This document shows positions 1-11,379 of a DNA stretch of 64,000 nucleotides, piece after piece. Position numbers and translations under genes: made by a program. The DNA lies in NCBI GenBank assembly GCA_036877525.1, contig JAZGTH010000034.1, positions 5,698,501-5,762,500 on the forward strand. Reading direction: 5' to 3'. The DNA is from Chromobotia macracanthus (taxonomy: Eukaryota > Chordata > Actinopteri > Cypriniformes > Botiidae). The notes below the pieces were generated by a model. The model was not told where the DNA came from and searched no databases. It saw only the letters and a program-made list of their open reading frames with translations. The stretch's first letter is position 1. The number at the start of each line of letters is the position of its first letter.

Positions 1-985
1 CAAAATGAATGAGACAAGGCATTTGCTAATACATTGTCTTTTCCTTTTTTATAACAGATCTCAAGATTAAAATCCTGAATAAACAGAGACCATCGCATAA
101 TCCACTGACTGGAGTTGCACATTTTAAAACAAAAATGTTAAAGGATTATGGCTGGTATACACAACAATGGGTAGAGAACTAGATCCAACATAAACTTTAT
201 GTTGTTGCAATGCCAATAACAGAGTGTTTCTTTTGGTCAGTGTTTCTTTTTCAACAGTGCTGTAGTTAACCTGATGCTTTAAAAACTTTTTTGAATAATA
301 GAGAGATGAGGTCATCTTGTATAAGAACAGCTCCAACTCCAGGGGCACCTGTTAAACTTGATGTTGGCATCAACATCAAGTTTAAACGGATGTGAATTGT
401 TGGGTGCAGATACAAAAGTGTCTTTATGGTTTTAAAAGCAGAACAACAATCATCATTCCACACAAATTCTTGAGCAGAATGAAATAAATTAGTCAAATGC
501 AAAACTACAACAGAAAAATTCTTACAGAATCACCTGTAGTAAACTGCCATCCCTAGGAATATCCTAAGATATTCGGCGGAATATCTGGCGGCGGAAAGTT
601 CACAATAGTTTTAACCTTAGAGACAACTTGTCCTTGCTCCACCTGTTTACCCAGGTAGGTAAGTAAGAAAGGCTGCTTGCAGACACAAATTCACATTTTG
701 CCAAATTAAGAGTAAAAAAAGGTTGCTTGCAGACACGTAAAAACAGTATGCAAAGTTTTCCAATGTTCTGCCCATTTAGTTGAATATACTACAATGTCAT
801 CCAGATAAGTCTTGCACTGTGACACACTGGACAAAACTTTATTCATAAGGCGTTGAAAGGTGGCTGGGGCGTGTCAAGAGACCAAATGCCAATACAGTAT
901 AATTTAGAACAGATACAGATATTTCAGCTGCTCGCTCAGTTAAGGGTACTTACCAATATCCCTTTAACAGATCCAATTTCATAAT
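1..985 (-). mobile_element. Ty3/gypsy retrotransposon relic (reverse transcriptase to RNase H)
   Basis: Decayed pol segment, cut by the window edge. On the minus strand, about 985-780 reads as reverse transcriptase with a YLDD-type active-site box and a VVYST tail near 790-800. The connection region follows at 502-300, and the RNase H core at 348-124 contains NYSTVEKE and VVYTSHNPL. The reading frame is broken by frameshifts and stops, so no functional enzyme is encoded. Fish gypsy elements carry this domain order. No LTR is visible because the 3' end lies outside the window. Confidence 0.75.
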
Positions 986-987
986 GA

Positions 988-1180
988 CAGTGCAGAGGAC
1001 AACACACTGCTGCACCCAGGGAGCAATTAAGGGTTAGGTGCCTTGCTAAAGGGCACTTTAGTTGCTACCTGCCAGTGCTGGAATCAAACCAGCAACCTTC
1101 TGATTACAAACCCTCACTTCCCCCAATTAACCTCCCCGTCGAAGCCTGGTCGTACATGTGACAGGCGAAGATACTGTCCA
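988..1180 (+). repeat. Dispersed short repeat, family A (copy 1)
   Basis: Copy of a short repeat found at least seven times in this window. Its recognisable parts are 'ctgctgcaccc.gggagcaatt', 'ggtgccttgct..agggcac' and 'accagcaaccttctgattac'. It has no coding content. It abuts the gypsy relic on the left and an L2-type tail on the right. Other copies: about 14345, 19030, 31766, 37592 (reverse), 57128 and 63300 (reverse). Confidence 0.6.
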
Positions 1181-1275
1181 CTATATTAACGAGAAGCTTA
1201 GGGTCTTGTAAATTGTTAATACTGCTTCTACCGAAATTATATAATTACAGTCCAAAAGACTCTTCTGTCTCTAAT

Positions 1276-1362
1276 TGTCTTCCATTCTCCTTCATTGTGT
1301 AATTTTATTGTATATATGTAACGTTGTAAAAAGTGCTATATAAACAAAATTGAATTGAAATC
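1276..1362 (+). repeat. L2-type LINE 3' tail fragment
   Basis: Contains 'ttcattgtgtaat', 'gtaaaaagtgctatataaa' and the AATTGAATTGAAA end typical of fish L2-clade LINEs. Longer copies of the same 3' region occur at 12868-13195, 17795-18455 and 60288-61085 (reverse). Confidence 0.6.
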
Positions 1363-1439
1363 CTGGAGCACTGAGCGAGCGCGATGCAGGGTCAGCACAC
1401 AGATCTAATTCATTAACTTTGCCTACATAACAGCGTTTT

Positions 1440-1905
1440 GGTCTGTTGGCATGGGGAGAATCCATGGAGCCATCCTTCGCCAATCACGAACAGATCGCCC
1501 CCTTCTCACTACAAAAAAAAAAAAGAGAGAGAAAGGCAAGGAGAGAAAGAGAAAAGAGAAAAAAAAACAAACAACAACACATAACCATAAAATCACAATG
1601 TGTAACAGATAGAATAGCACACACTATTACCTTGAAAGAAGGGAAGGGTGGGGGAGCAAGCGATACACCTACCCGAAGGTTGTTAAACCTCAATACGTTG
1701 TTGGGTGTTGTCCAGCCTGTAGCTCTGCATATGTCTGCTAGTGAGATGCCCCTAGCCAGAGCCCAGAAGGATGCCACTCCCCTAGTGGAGTGTGCCCTGA
1801 TACCCAGGGGGCTCTGTTATCCCTGTGTCCACAATCCTCTGTTTGGATACAGCTGTCCCCTTCTGCTGACCACTAGACCTTGAAAGGGAGGACTTTGTAC
1901 TGGTA
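1440..1905 (-). pseudogene. DIRS-type retrotransposon, C-terminal part of the tyrosine recombinase
   Basis: The minus strand encodes a recombinase C-terminus. An HSTRG box near 1797-1783 corresponds to the HxxR box of tyrosine recombinases. It is followed by ALARGISLADICRATGW and then RFNNLR near 1695-1678. In DIRS recombinases the catalytic tyrosine is expected in this last block; here the codon reads Asn, so the copy is probably dead. An A-rich and purine-rich run (1510-1575 on the + strand) follows the coding part. The related fragments are at 52340-53650 and 58020-59150. Identification rests on motif recognition, not alignment. Confidence 0.65.
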
Positions 1906-1909
1906 TGCT

Positions 1910-2335
1910 TGTCAGGTCTAGGATTGGCCGCAGATTGGTCCTCGTCCTGTGTGGAAGCACATGGCCTCTGTTTTGTTTACATTCACCATGTGCTCTCCGG
2001 TCGTGCGTCTTGGCCCCGCCCCCTTGTTCTCTTGTCTCGTCTGTGCTGATTTCGCGCACATGTTAGTCATTGTCTTTGTGCTATTTAATGCCCCTGTGTT
2101 CTCTGTCTTGTGTCGGTTTGTTTTGTTACCTCTCCGTGTTCTTCGGTTTTCAGTTTCGTTTTTTGCCAGTTTTATTTTCTAGCTCCGGTTTTTGGAGTAC
2201 TTTGAGTTTAATTTTCAAGCCTGTATTTGGTTTTTGTTTTGCCCCCTCGTGGGTTGATGTTTTGGTTTAGTTTGATAATAAAGAGATTTTTCGGTTTAAC
2301 ACTGTCTGCGACTGGGTTCGTTTCTCCCTCCCGCT
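1910..2335 (+). mobile_element. LTR fragment, same family as the LTR at 57297-57827
   Basis: Starts with TGTCAGG and shares ordered blocks with 57297-57827: 'gcacatggcc', 'catgtgctctcc', 'atttaatgcccctgtgtt', 'gccccctcgtggg' and a late AATAAA. The usual CCTGACA end is not found here, so the 3' end is lost or diverged. It abuts the DIRS fragment on its left. No internal retrotransposon coding region is attached. Confidence 0.6.
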
Positions 2336-2356
2336 TTTCTAAGGAGGCATATACAT

Positions 2357-2359
<3 letters not shown>

Positions 2360-2404
<45 letters not shown>
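2360..2404. repeat. (TA)n microsatellite
   Basis: About 22 uninterrupted TA dinucleotides. A second, longer tract lies at 12120-12184. Confidence 0.95.
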
Positions 2405-2408
<4 letters not shown>

Positions 2409-4350
2409 TCAAGAGTTTACTACAGGTTTAAATGGAAGACAGCTCTTTGGTCATGATTTGGCTATGGCTATGGCTAGAGGTATACATATTGTAGGTTAAC
2501 AATAGTGGAGTCTGTGGGTCAATTCAGCTCTAGAACATAAAACTACATAGGTCCAAATCGCAGGACCTATGTAGCTTTATTAATAAAGTATATTAATACT
2601 GTATAATAAAACATAGTATATGAATACTCTCACACCAGGAGTAGTCTAGATGTTTATTTAGGTGGTTCTTTGCTATGTATAGCTGAATAAAAGAAGAGTT
2701 TATGTTTGATGTCAGTTCAGGAGCTCACTTTAGGTGTGAAAAGATTTATATGGTAGGTTAACAGTAATGGGGTAGTATAAGATACAATGCAAAGCTACGG
2801 CTTAATGAAAGCGATAGCTTTGCCAGCCTGTCACCTAAGGAACCAAAATGGGACCTAAATGGGACCATCTATGGCACCCTTACTACACACACTCAACCCT
2901 GAGTACTGACATTCAGGGAGGAAGTATGAAGTAGGTAGGAAGTATAGATGGCTCCATCTATATACTATCTATATAGATGGCTCCAGCCACTCAGACATTT
3001 TCTTTGACCAAGGGAGATGCCTGGACCTTCTGTAATAAAAGTGATACTCAGCACACATACCCACCATCACCTAAATGCACAGGCCTGCTAAAACATTTTA
3101 TTGTTTTTATTTATACACTATATTCACAAAGAGATGTTCTGAACAACATGGAATCTGAACACAGGTCTTCCAAGCTAGTGTCAACTAGTGTGCCACTGAG
3201 ACAGCTGAATAAAGGCTAGGCCAAGCTCTATAGGGAGCAGAGTGCTACTCTACACACGTCCTGCTCCATGGACAGCAGATGACTTGCCATAGTATAAGAC
3301 TCAATATCATAGGTCAACTTCTGTTCAGGAGGTCTACATGTATTTATAGTACTTTTAAAGCATATATTGTCAGGACCTCGGTGTGATCACCCAGCTTGTA
3401 TTGTTTTTTGTCGGGGCGTGTGGCATTGTTTTGGTCCGCGTCCTCCCCCGCCCTCCTTGTTACCTTGTCCTCTCATTATCTCCCTCACCTGTTCCCCGTT
3501 GATTTCGTTCCCCTTATATTTCCCCTCTCGTTGTGCGTCCCTTGTCAGATCGTCTTGGTTCATACCGCTACTGACCCCCGTCTTGTCTTGTTTTGTCTGA
3601 GATGCAAGCCGTGTGTTTTTTGTTGTCTCCCCCTGTGCCCTGTTTCTTTTGCAGATTTGCTGTCCGGTCCTCCTCACCATCTCCCTCTCTCTCCCCTCCC
3701 CGGATTACGCAGTGCCGCTCCTGCTTCCCGCCCGACCGCCCACTCCTACTCCTGCTTCACCGCCCGTCCACCGCCCAGCCTCCCTCCTGCTCCGCCCGTC
3801 ACCCTCCCGGTTCCCGCTGCCCCGCTCTCTCCCCGCCTGCGCCGCCCTGCATCTGTTTCTGTTGACTTACCTGCATTGTTTGACTCTCTCTGTTTTTGAA
3901 TAAAACTGTTAACCGCAATTGGATCCCTGTCGTGTTCCTGACATATATGGGTTACTGTATCTGAGCTTATTTTTACTGTCAGTTAAGGGGTTCAATATGT
4001 TTTTGTGGACGATTGCAGTTTGGTCAGGATTAGGAAAGACGTTTGTGTAGTAGGTTATTATAAAACTTAGTATAAGAGTCAATACCTTCTGTCAATCTTT
4101 GTTTAGCACAAGTCTAAATGTATCTATTGCACTTTCTTTTAGAATGCCCACTTACACCAGAAGTAGTTTTGAAGTGTGTATAGGTGGTTCATTGGTATGT
4201 AGGAGTAATGCAGTATGTATGTAGTTTATGACTGCTGTCAGTTCAGGAGTTCACTGTAAGTTTCATTGGAAGCCCAATCTTTGGTCAGGATTATACAAGA
4301 TGTTTACATATTAGGTTACCAATTTTGGAGTCTGTGTGTCCACTAAGGTG
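2405..4350. repeat. Two diverged long direct repeat units split by a solo LTR
   Basis: No gene. 2635-2740 and 4153-4260 are related in the same direction; shared blocks include 'taggtggttc', 'gtttatg' and 'tgtcagttcaggag.tcact'. Flanking stretches (2425-2520 and 4245-4345) also resemble each other around 'ctttggtca' and 'ggagtctgtg.gtc'. The spacing is about 1.5 kb, of which about 0.58 kb is the LTR inserted at 3368. The units have no recognised coding content. Confidence 0.45.
3368..3943 (+). mobile_element. Solo LTR with 5-bp target site duplication
   Basis: 576-bp element starting TGTCAGG and ending CCTGACA, so it has TG...CA ends as LTRs do. It is flanked by identical TATAT on both sides (3363-3367 and 3944-3948). 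AATAAA sits near the 3' end (about 3899). There is no internal region, so this is most simply a solo LTR left by LTR-LTR recombination. A 5-bp duplication fits Ty3/gypsy-like integrases. The sequence is C/T-rich and higher in GC than its surroundings. The open frames across it are composition artefacts. Confidence 0.85.
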
Positions 4351-4453
4351 CAGGTTATTTATAGATCAATACTGCAGTTCAGTTTCAGCTCAGCAGTATG
4401 CAAACTGACTAAACAGCACTTTTACATTACAATGCTTCCTTAGATCATTAATT

Positions 4454-4669
4454 GTCTAAGGTTTAATAGTAGTTCTTGTGTATATTTTAATTCTACAGAT
4501 GCTTACAGGTCAGGAGAAATTCATACTTCAGTAAAATCAGATGGCTACTAGCTATTAGTTCATATATTGGTCATATATAGGTCATAGAGTATATATATAT
4601 ATATTTCTCCTGACCTGTAAGCATCTGTAGAATTAAAATATACACAAGAACTACTATTAACCCTTAGAC
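4454..4669. repeat. Near-perfect 67-bp inverted repeat with 82-bp spacer
   Basis: 4454-4520 and 4603-4669 are reverse complements with one mismatch. The left arm starts GTCTAAGG and ends CAGGAGAAAT. The spacer ends in a short (AT)n run. A further outer inverted match ties about 4570-4595 ('tcatatataggtcatagag') to 4694-4718, so several arms are nested. No TIR with target duplication was found, so I do not call it a transposon. Confidence 0.9.
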
Positions 4670-4749
4670 AACTACATACACTCTACAACTACATAAACTA
4701 CATACACTCTATGACCTATATATGAATGTGTTAGCTCTGGAAAAGAATC

Positions 4750-5290
4750 CATACTTGAAATAATACGTGAAATAACCCTGGTTTTAATCACAGCTTATAT
4801 GCGTCTTGGCATGCTCTCCACTAGTCTTTTACATTGCTGTTGGGTGACTTTATGCCACTCCGAGTGCAAAAATTCATACAGCTCAGCTTTGATGGCTTGT
4901 GACCATCCATCTTCCTCTTGATCACATTCTAGAGGTTTTCAATGGGGTTCAGGTCTGGATATGAGGGGCTAGCCATAATCCGAGTCTTGATCAGATGATC
5001 CTGCATCCAAACCTTGATTGACCTGGCTGTGCGGCATGGAGCATTGTCCTGCTGGAAAAAACAATCCTCAGAGTTGGGGAAAATTGTCAGAGCAGTAGGA
5101 TGACGTTGTATGTGGTTTGATTCATGCACCCTTTGCAAACACGGATTTGTCCAATTCCAGCCTTGATGAAGCACCCCCAAATCATCACAGATCCTTCACC
5201 AGATTTCACAGTGTGTGTGAGACACAGTGGCTTGTAGACCTCTCCATGTATCTATCTAACCATTAGATGCTCAGGTGTTGGGCATTCAGC
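4750..5290 (-). pseudogene. Tc1/mariner transposase relic (C-terminal half)
   Basis: On the minus strand the frame from 5180 to 4929 reads a Tc1-type catalytic end, with QQDNAPCRTARSIKVW followed by PDLNPIENL. In the DD34E family these hold the second Asp and the final Glu. The sequence continues weakly in other frames to about 4750 and 5290. The N-terminal DNA-binding half and both TIRs are missing, and the frame is disrupted, so it is a fossil. Confidence 0.8.
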
Positions 5291-6840
5291 CCACAGATAA
5301 GCTTATAAGGTGAGAACAAAGGCTGTTGTTGGCTGAAATGTTTGTGTTGAATGCAGGGGGTCTAACTTTTGTCGAGTAGGGGTTAAACATGGTCTTCTGA
5401 TTGGTCACTTTGGTTGTCTTAGGTTGGTTTCAGTCACATGGTCAAGGAAAGGATAAAAAGATATGCTCTGCCTCTCTTTTTTCCTGGGTTTTTTCCATGG
5501 TGCTCTTTTCCTCTTGCACTCTTCTTTGTGCTCTTCCTTTCTCTGAGTGCTTTTCCTTGAGCTCTGCTCTTGGATTCTGCACTTACTTTATTACTTACTT
5601 ACTTACTTTATTTACTTTACTCTTCTTCTTTATCTGAGCTCTAGGCCAAACTTCCAACTCTTTCTTTTCTAATCTTTCTTTCTCTATCTTACATTATTTA
5701 TCTGTAAGGTAAAATTCTCTACATACACTGTTTAAAGTTAATTGTATGTCATTTACCATTATATGCATCTTCATTGTATTAATTTAATGTATAACTTCAG
5801 GCAGTAATGTTAATAAACCTCTACCAACTAGTTTTGATTTATTGTTAATAATTAAAGCTAAAAATTGCATTACAATATAGTCATTATAGCAACGCTCTAC
5901 GCTCTGACGAATAAACTATTCTTGAATTGAATGCACCCACAAACTCCGCTACTGTTAACAAAAGTATATATTGCTACTATTGCTACTAAAAGCTTACTTC
6001 TATATAAACCTAAACTACTAATCTGAGAAGGTATTTTAATTAAACAAAAACTTTAAAAAAGTAACACACTCCTGAGCGGACAGAGATCTACGCTTTTGAT
6101 TAATGAAGTAATTTGGAGCTTGAGATAAGGGCTTGAGATGAATGCTACTCTGCATGCCGTCAACGAGCACTTGAAGTGTGTCGCTTACCCACGCTCTGGC
6201 TGCACTCTCTGATTCTCTCTGTCAGTGTAAAAAAATTTGCCTTGTCCAGCTGCACCCTAAAATTGCCTTTTAAAGAGGCAGATACATTCTCACACACTCT
6301 GCTATTGTCTTTTCCTCTCAAGCCGTAATGGAAGAAACTGTGGGGACACAGGGTGGAGCACCATGGCTCCAGTAGTCTAATGCTGGTCCAGCACCCGTGT
6401 GTCTCAGACTCTCCCTCTTGCAATGAGTCTCTGGTGCTAATCATGTGAGGATCAACACTCCTTGTCAGGAGAGAGTGGCCTAATCTCATTTGGAGGATTT
6501 GAGGACCCTAATAACTCAATGTCTCGTGGCTGCCTCCAAAGGTATGGACTAGGCAAACTCATGTGACAAATCTGCCCACACACTTCCTAAGGAGAACAGA
6601 TAAGACTCAGCCTCTGCTGGACTCACTAAGGCAGTTGCTGAGCTTGGCTTGGTCAGCCCTTGTTGCTTCCACCTTGATGAATAACACCCTGTCAGCTCCA
6701 GGCCCATTTTACCTGAGGTCTATCCGGAACTCACTATGGCCTGGGTCACCCCCTACACAGTTTACAGCCCTTACGTTTCAGTGCTGAGGATGTTAGAATA
6801 AATTCTTGAATATTATCTATCCTTTTATTTTATGGTAGAC
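5291..6840. other. Unassigned non-coding stretch
   Basis: No gene recognised. 5450-5700 is pyrimidine-rich with a short (ACTT)n-like run at 5581-5620. An open frame at 6563-6787 (+) encodes 74 residues that I do not recognise, and it has no splice or codon-use support. The remainder is AT-rich without clear repeats. Confidence 0.4.
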
Positions 6841-8930
6841 AGAGATCGTGTTGAGACCAGGGCCCAGGAGCAGTAAAACAAGCAGAAATATTGTTGCTTC
6901 AATGCTCATTGATTTCTGGATTTTCATTTATACTGATGCTCAGCTATAGAGGCAGATGGCGAGCCATCAGTAATTTTTTATGTGATCATTTAACAATGAG
7001 TGGGAATACTTCTATATGGAAAACACTTGGTATCTATTTTGTAAATAGTTGTTTGGGTTTCTTCAGTCTAATTAATAAAGGTTCCTTTACCTCTGGTCAT
7101 TTGAAGCATTCTAGTGACCATTTTCAGAAATTTGCCATGCTAGAAAAAGAAACAATTTACAGGAACCCTTTTTTGTGATATCATTCTCAAATAAAACAAC
7201 TTTGTTAGACTTGTGGATTTATGACCACAGTTTTTCTGTATTGCTCTGAGACATATAAAATACATATTTTTATGAAATAACATTTGCATATAATGTCAGT
7301 TCCCCTGTACTTTTATGACTGATTATGCTTGTATTAACCCTGACACTTGTACAACAAAGTCCCAAGTGTTTTCCTTCAGAAGATGCCCCAAGAGGACAAT
7401 CTATCTTTTCTGGTTGATTATTGTGGTCTCATATGGGAGTAGAGCCTTAGAAGTTTTGACATTCAATTTTATTTATAAAGCATTTTTACGAAGCATTTAC
7501 ATTACAACATTTGTGTTGCGGTATCAAGGTTTTCAAAGTTATTTGTCTAAGGAATTGAGACTTTTCTTCCAGTGTCTGGAACGGCCTCAAAACTTTTCTT
7601 CCAGTGTCTGGAATGGCCTAATATTTGAATCATTTAGGGATCATAAGATATACCCCCTTCAGAACTTTTGCAAACCTTTTCCTCCAGATGGCTATCAGCA
7701 CCTCTGACACCAACAGTTTATGACACCCTGCCCAAGCTTTAAAGGAATTCCATGCGCAGGAGTAACACCACATGGCCAAAGAGAGACAAAAAATATTCCA
7801 ATACACCAAAGGAAGGACTCTCTTTAAGTCACAACTAAACTGTCCTAAACTGTAGATATTTGTATATATTTCCATTGTATGTTGGCAACCATACTATGTA
7901 TCTTAACTGTAAACTCTGTATGTAGTTATACAAGTTTGAGTTGATGTTCTGTTTGTATTCGTCTTCTAATTTCCTATCAGACTATATATGTTGTGCAACC
8001 ATAACTGGTATGATAGTCTTTTTACAATAACCTGGAATAATATTTGCAAATGTGCCATGCAATCATATAACATGCAAATAAGGTGTTTAGTGAGACAAAG
8101 AAATTTTTGCCTTCTCAACACCTATTGGTTATTTTTTGGTGGTACTGGGTGTGACCTGTGTGAAGTTACAAATGATTGCCAACAGCTCTTTAGCCCTCTT
8201 AACCAGCTCTTAGCTTTTCTCTTCATCTCTTTCACTTTTCAATTAAGCATCTTCGGCCCTGGCACCCCTTCCCCACAAGGGGGGCAGCTTCTGGCTCAAT
8301 CTCTTTGAGACAGACTTTGTACATCACTTTAGCTAACTTTGTTGATCTTTGGAACTCAACAAACTACATTGCATATCTGAACCATCCAGACTTTCTCTCC
8401 ACTTGCATTCGGATTTGCACTTTGCACCAGAGCAAATATCCAATTTCTCTGTACTTAAAATAGTTGCATGATGTGTGCCCCTTTTCCAAGGTGAATCGAC
8501 TGATAGTTAATTCAGAAATGCCTTGATTGTTGCTGCATTTAATGCTCACAAATAAGGTTACTTAAACTGCGTTTGATCTTACTACATACTCTAAAGTCTG
8601 GTTAAAGCAGAGAGGCATTGTTTTTCAAGGACAGACAAATAATTTCTTAGATCTAATAAGATTGCACATGTACTCAATGGACGAATGCATAAGCTGATTA
8701 TGGTCACCATTCCTGCTGACCAGGTACTACAAAATATGTATACTTAATGACAATTAATTATACGTATTTTCCTTTGAGCTAAATTATTATTTCATGAACA
8801 AAATATTGAAACAACACCATTTCTTTCATTTGGCCCTCGATTCGCTACATTATTATAATGGTAGAGAATATATCTATTAATATTAATTTTAAGTGAGCTT
8901 GTTTATAAATAATTGCATCTGTGGTGGAGA
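6841..8930. other. Unassigned non-coding stretch
   Basis: No gene recognised. Around 7458-7485 a run resembling a reversed L2 tail ('caattttatttataaagc') is visible. 7315-7707 is open on the + strand for 130 codons but shows no recognisable domain and contains a tandem duplication. 8090-8560 has the look of old LTR-like non-coding DNA, but no ends could be defined. Confidence 0.35.
7560..7623. repeat. 32-bp tandem duplication
   Basis: Two adjacent copies of a 32-bp unit, starting at 7560 and 7592 with 'acttttcttccagtgtctgg', differing only near the end of the unit. Confidence 0.9.
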
Positions 8931-8937
8931 AAGCTTT

Positions 8938-9055
8938 ATTTGTGAACAAATAAAGTGGGTCCTGATGTTGTGACACTGATAGAGTTCAAAATGTCTTTGA
9001 AAACCAACCCCAATGCATCTTTTTCATTAACCACATGGATATTAAAATCACATGA
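8938..9055 (-). pseudogene. L2-type LINE endonuclease fragment
   Basis: The minus strand from about 9050 down reads DFNIHVVNEKDALG and continues to SGPTLFVHK before a stop, about 38 clean codons. The DFNIHV block corresponds to the GDFN motif of the apurinic-type endonuclease of L2/CR1-like LINEs. Similar sequence may continue to about 9240 without an open frame. The piece is isolated from any reverse transcriptase. Confidence 0.65.
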
Positions 9056-9245
9056 ATGTTAAAAAGTATTCCTATAAAGTTCAGCAACACCTCCCCCTTT
9101 GAACCTTTTGAACAAGGCTCATGCTTATAGCAGTAATTTTAGGGGATAGACTTATTTAATGTAATGTAATCAACTTAACTAGTTTTAGCCATGTTTCTGT
9201 CAAGCAGAGCGCATCTATTTTATGTGATCATATCATTTATATGAT

Positions 9246-11084
9246 CTATATTTTATATGATTTATCTGTCCGCTCTCCTAGAATCAGCCTGGTTCTTCTG
9301 CCTCCACATAGCCTGTTGCAGATGGATGTGAGACCAGACCCTCTCACTCGTATGGAACCAGTGGTCCACAGCTGGAACGTCAGAGGGCTCACCTGACCAG
9401 GAAAACAGGGGTGGTTGATATCCAAGCATGTACTGAAAGGAAGTGGCCCCATGGATGACTGATGAAGGGAATTCTGTGTGTACTCGGCAATCAACAGCAA
9501 TCAGTATGCATGTATTGGAGTCTGAGGGAGTGATGATGGTATGTATACTTTACCCTCAGGACCTCCCAGCAGAATGGGTTCCTGATGGGTTGCATCTGCT
9601 ATGTCCTCATCTATGGACCACTTGATGGGGCTAACAATAATGGCTGGAGGGAGAATGGGTTCTGGTGGTGATAGTTCATCAGAAGGTTGGTGGAGTCGAG
9701 AAAGGGCATCTTAGTTGATTCTTAGTACCTGGGTGGCAGGTGACAGTGAAATTTAAATGAGTAAAAATGAGTGCCCACCTGGCTTGACGTGGGTTTAGCT
9801 GCTTGGCTTTATGGAGGTATTTCAGATTGAGGTGGTCAGCTTCAAACGGATGTTGGGCTCCCTCCAGCCAATGTCTCCATTCTTCTAGGGCCATCTTTTT
9901 TGCAAGTAACTTATGATTACCAATATCATAGTTGCGCTTCACCAGGGACAACTTCCTGGAAAAAAAGCCACATGGATGGAGGGTCAGGGGCTTCCCCTGC
10001 CATTTGAGATAACACAGCACCTATTCCAATTGTCAATGTGTCCACTTCAACAATGAACCCTGCATCAGGTCTTGGGTGTTGGAGAGCATGTGATGTGCAG
10101 AATGCTTTTTTGAGGTGTTGGAAGGCTTGGATGGCTTCAGGACAGAGATCTGGGCCTGTGAGGAGAGATGTTAGTGGAGAACTGATAGAACTGAAATTAC
10201 AGATAAACCTACGATAGAAATTAGCGAGTCCCAGGAAATGTTGCAATACTTTTACAGCTTTGGGTTGTGGCCAGTCCTTAGCTGCTTGTATCTTCCTCTG
10301 GTCCATCTGGATACCATGCTGGTCGATGATGTAACCTAGGAAATGTATGGTCTTGCTATAAAATTCACATTTTTTTAGTTTAAGATAGAGATGGGGTTGA
10401 CAGAGTTTGGTGAGTATGAGTTTGATATGATGTTGATGTTCAGACAGATCTTGACAAATCTACATTGATGATATTCTCATGTATTTCAATGATAAAGTGT
10501 TGGAGATACTATGGAAGATTTTGTTCATGTAACATGTAAGGGGCATTGGCAATACCATACGGCATGACCTGGTATTTGTAGTGCCTGGATGGAGTGATGA
10601 AAGCAGTTTTCCATTCATCTCCTTTTCTGATGTGTGTCAGGTTGTAAGCACTCCTCAAGTCTAACTTGGTAAATATTCGGGCACCACATAGTTGTTCCAG
10701 GGCTGCTGGGACCAGAGGAAGGGGTTATCTGTACTTGATGGTTTGTGAGTTGAGGGTACAGTAATCGATACAAGACCTCAAACCTCTGTCCTTCTTTGCC
10801 ACAAAAACGAAGCTAGATGCAGCAGGGGAAGAAAATAGTTTTATGAATTGTTGTTTCCTGGACAAAGGATATATCCTACTATTAGGTAATGTTGCCCCAG
10901 GCAGCAAGTCGATAGCACAGTCCCATTGCCGATGTAGTGGTAATTGGGTAGCCATCTGCTTGCTGAAAACATCCTGGAATGCCTGGTACTCTTCAAGAAT
11001 TTCCCCTTGAGATGACACTGAGGGACTTTCAACAGAGGTGGAGCCTACTAGCAACAGGGAAGACTGAACATATCCAATGAACAA
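9246..11084 (-). pseudogene. Ty3/gypsy pol remnant: reverse transcriptase, RNase H, part of integrase
   Basis: Minus-strand pol of the second gypsy copy. 11084-10725 carries the start of reverse transcriptase, with FVAKKDRGLRSCIDY. The middle of the enzyme (10700-10310) is present but shifted between frames. 10306-9926 holds the connection region, with QHFLGLANFYRRFI. RNase H runs from about 10060 to 9679. 9500-9246 is a late integrase segment with TQNSLHQSSMG. The region between RNase H and this segment is much shorter than a full integrase, so zinc-binding and part of the catalytic core have been lost. Several frameshifts and stops are present. Confidence 0.75.
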
Positions 11085-11379
11085 TTTCTCCAGTATTCCA
11101 GTTTATTGAGGGTTGATGTAATTGTAACCACGGGCGTCACAGGAGGATATCTATGGTGGAGCCCTCCAGCACCATAAAAGAGAAGAGTTTCTGATGAAGC
11201 TAGCCTACACTGATGTTGACAGTGGGAGAGTAGTATCGTATCCAACCTCAGCTCAGTGGCTTTCCCAGGATGGTTTGGATGCTCATGGTCTCGGATATGT
11301 TCTTTCTGGACATTTGCAGTTGTCAAAGTAACTCTAGGGAAATTAAATAAATTCCCAAAAGAAGTTGGGTGTGGATGGG

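Noticed and set aside
1446..1883. 145-residue + strand open frame
   Set aside because: Antisense shadow of the DIRS recombinase end; Lys/Arg-rich because of the purine run.
3387..3903. Several long open frames on both strands across 3387-3903
   Set aside because: They lie inside the C/T-rich solo LTR and mirror each other; Pro/Ser/Leu-rich composition artefacts.
7315..7707. 130-residue + strand open frame as a gene
   Set aside because: Contains a recent 32-bp tandem duplication, no recognisable domain, no splice or promoter support.
8090..8560. Possible LTR-like segment
   Set aside because: General look only; ends and partner sequence not identifiable.
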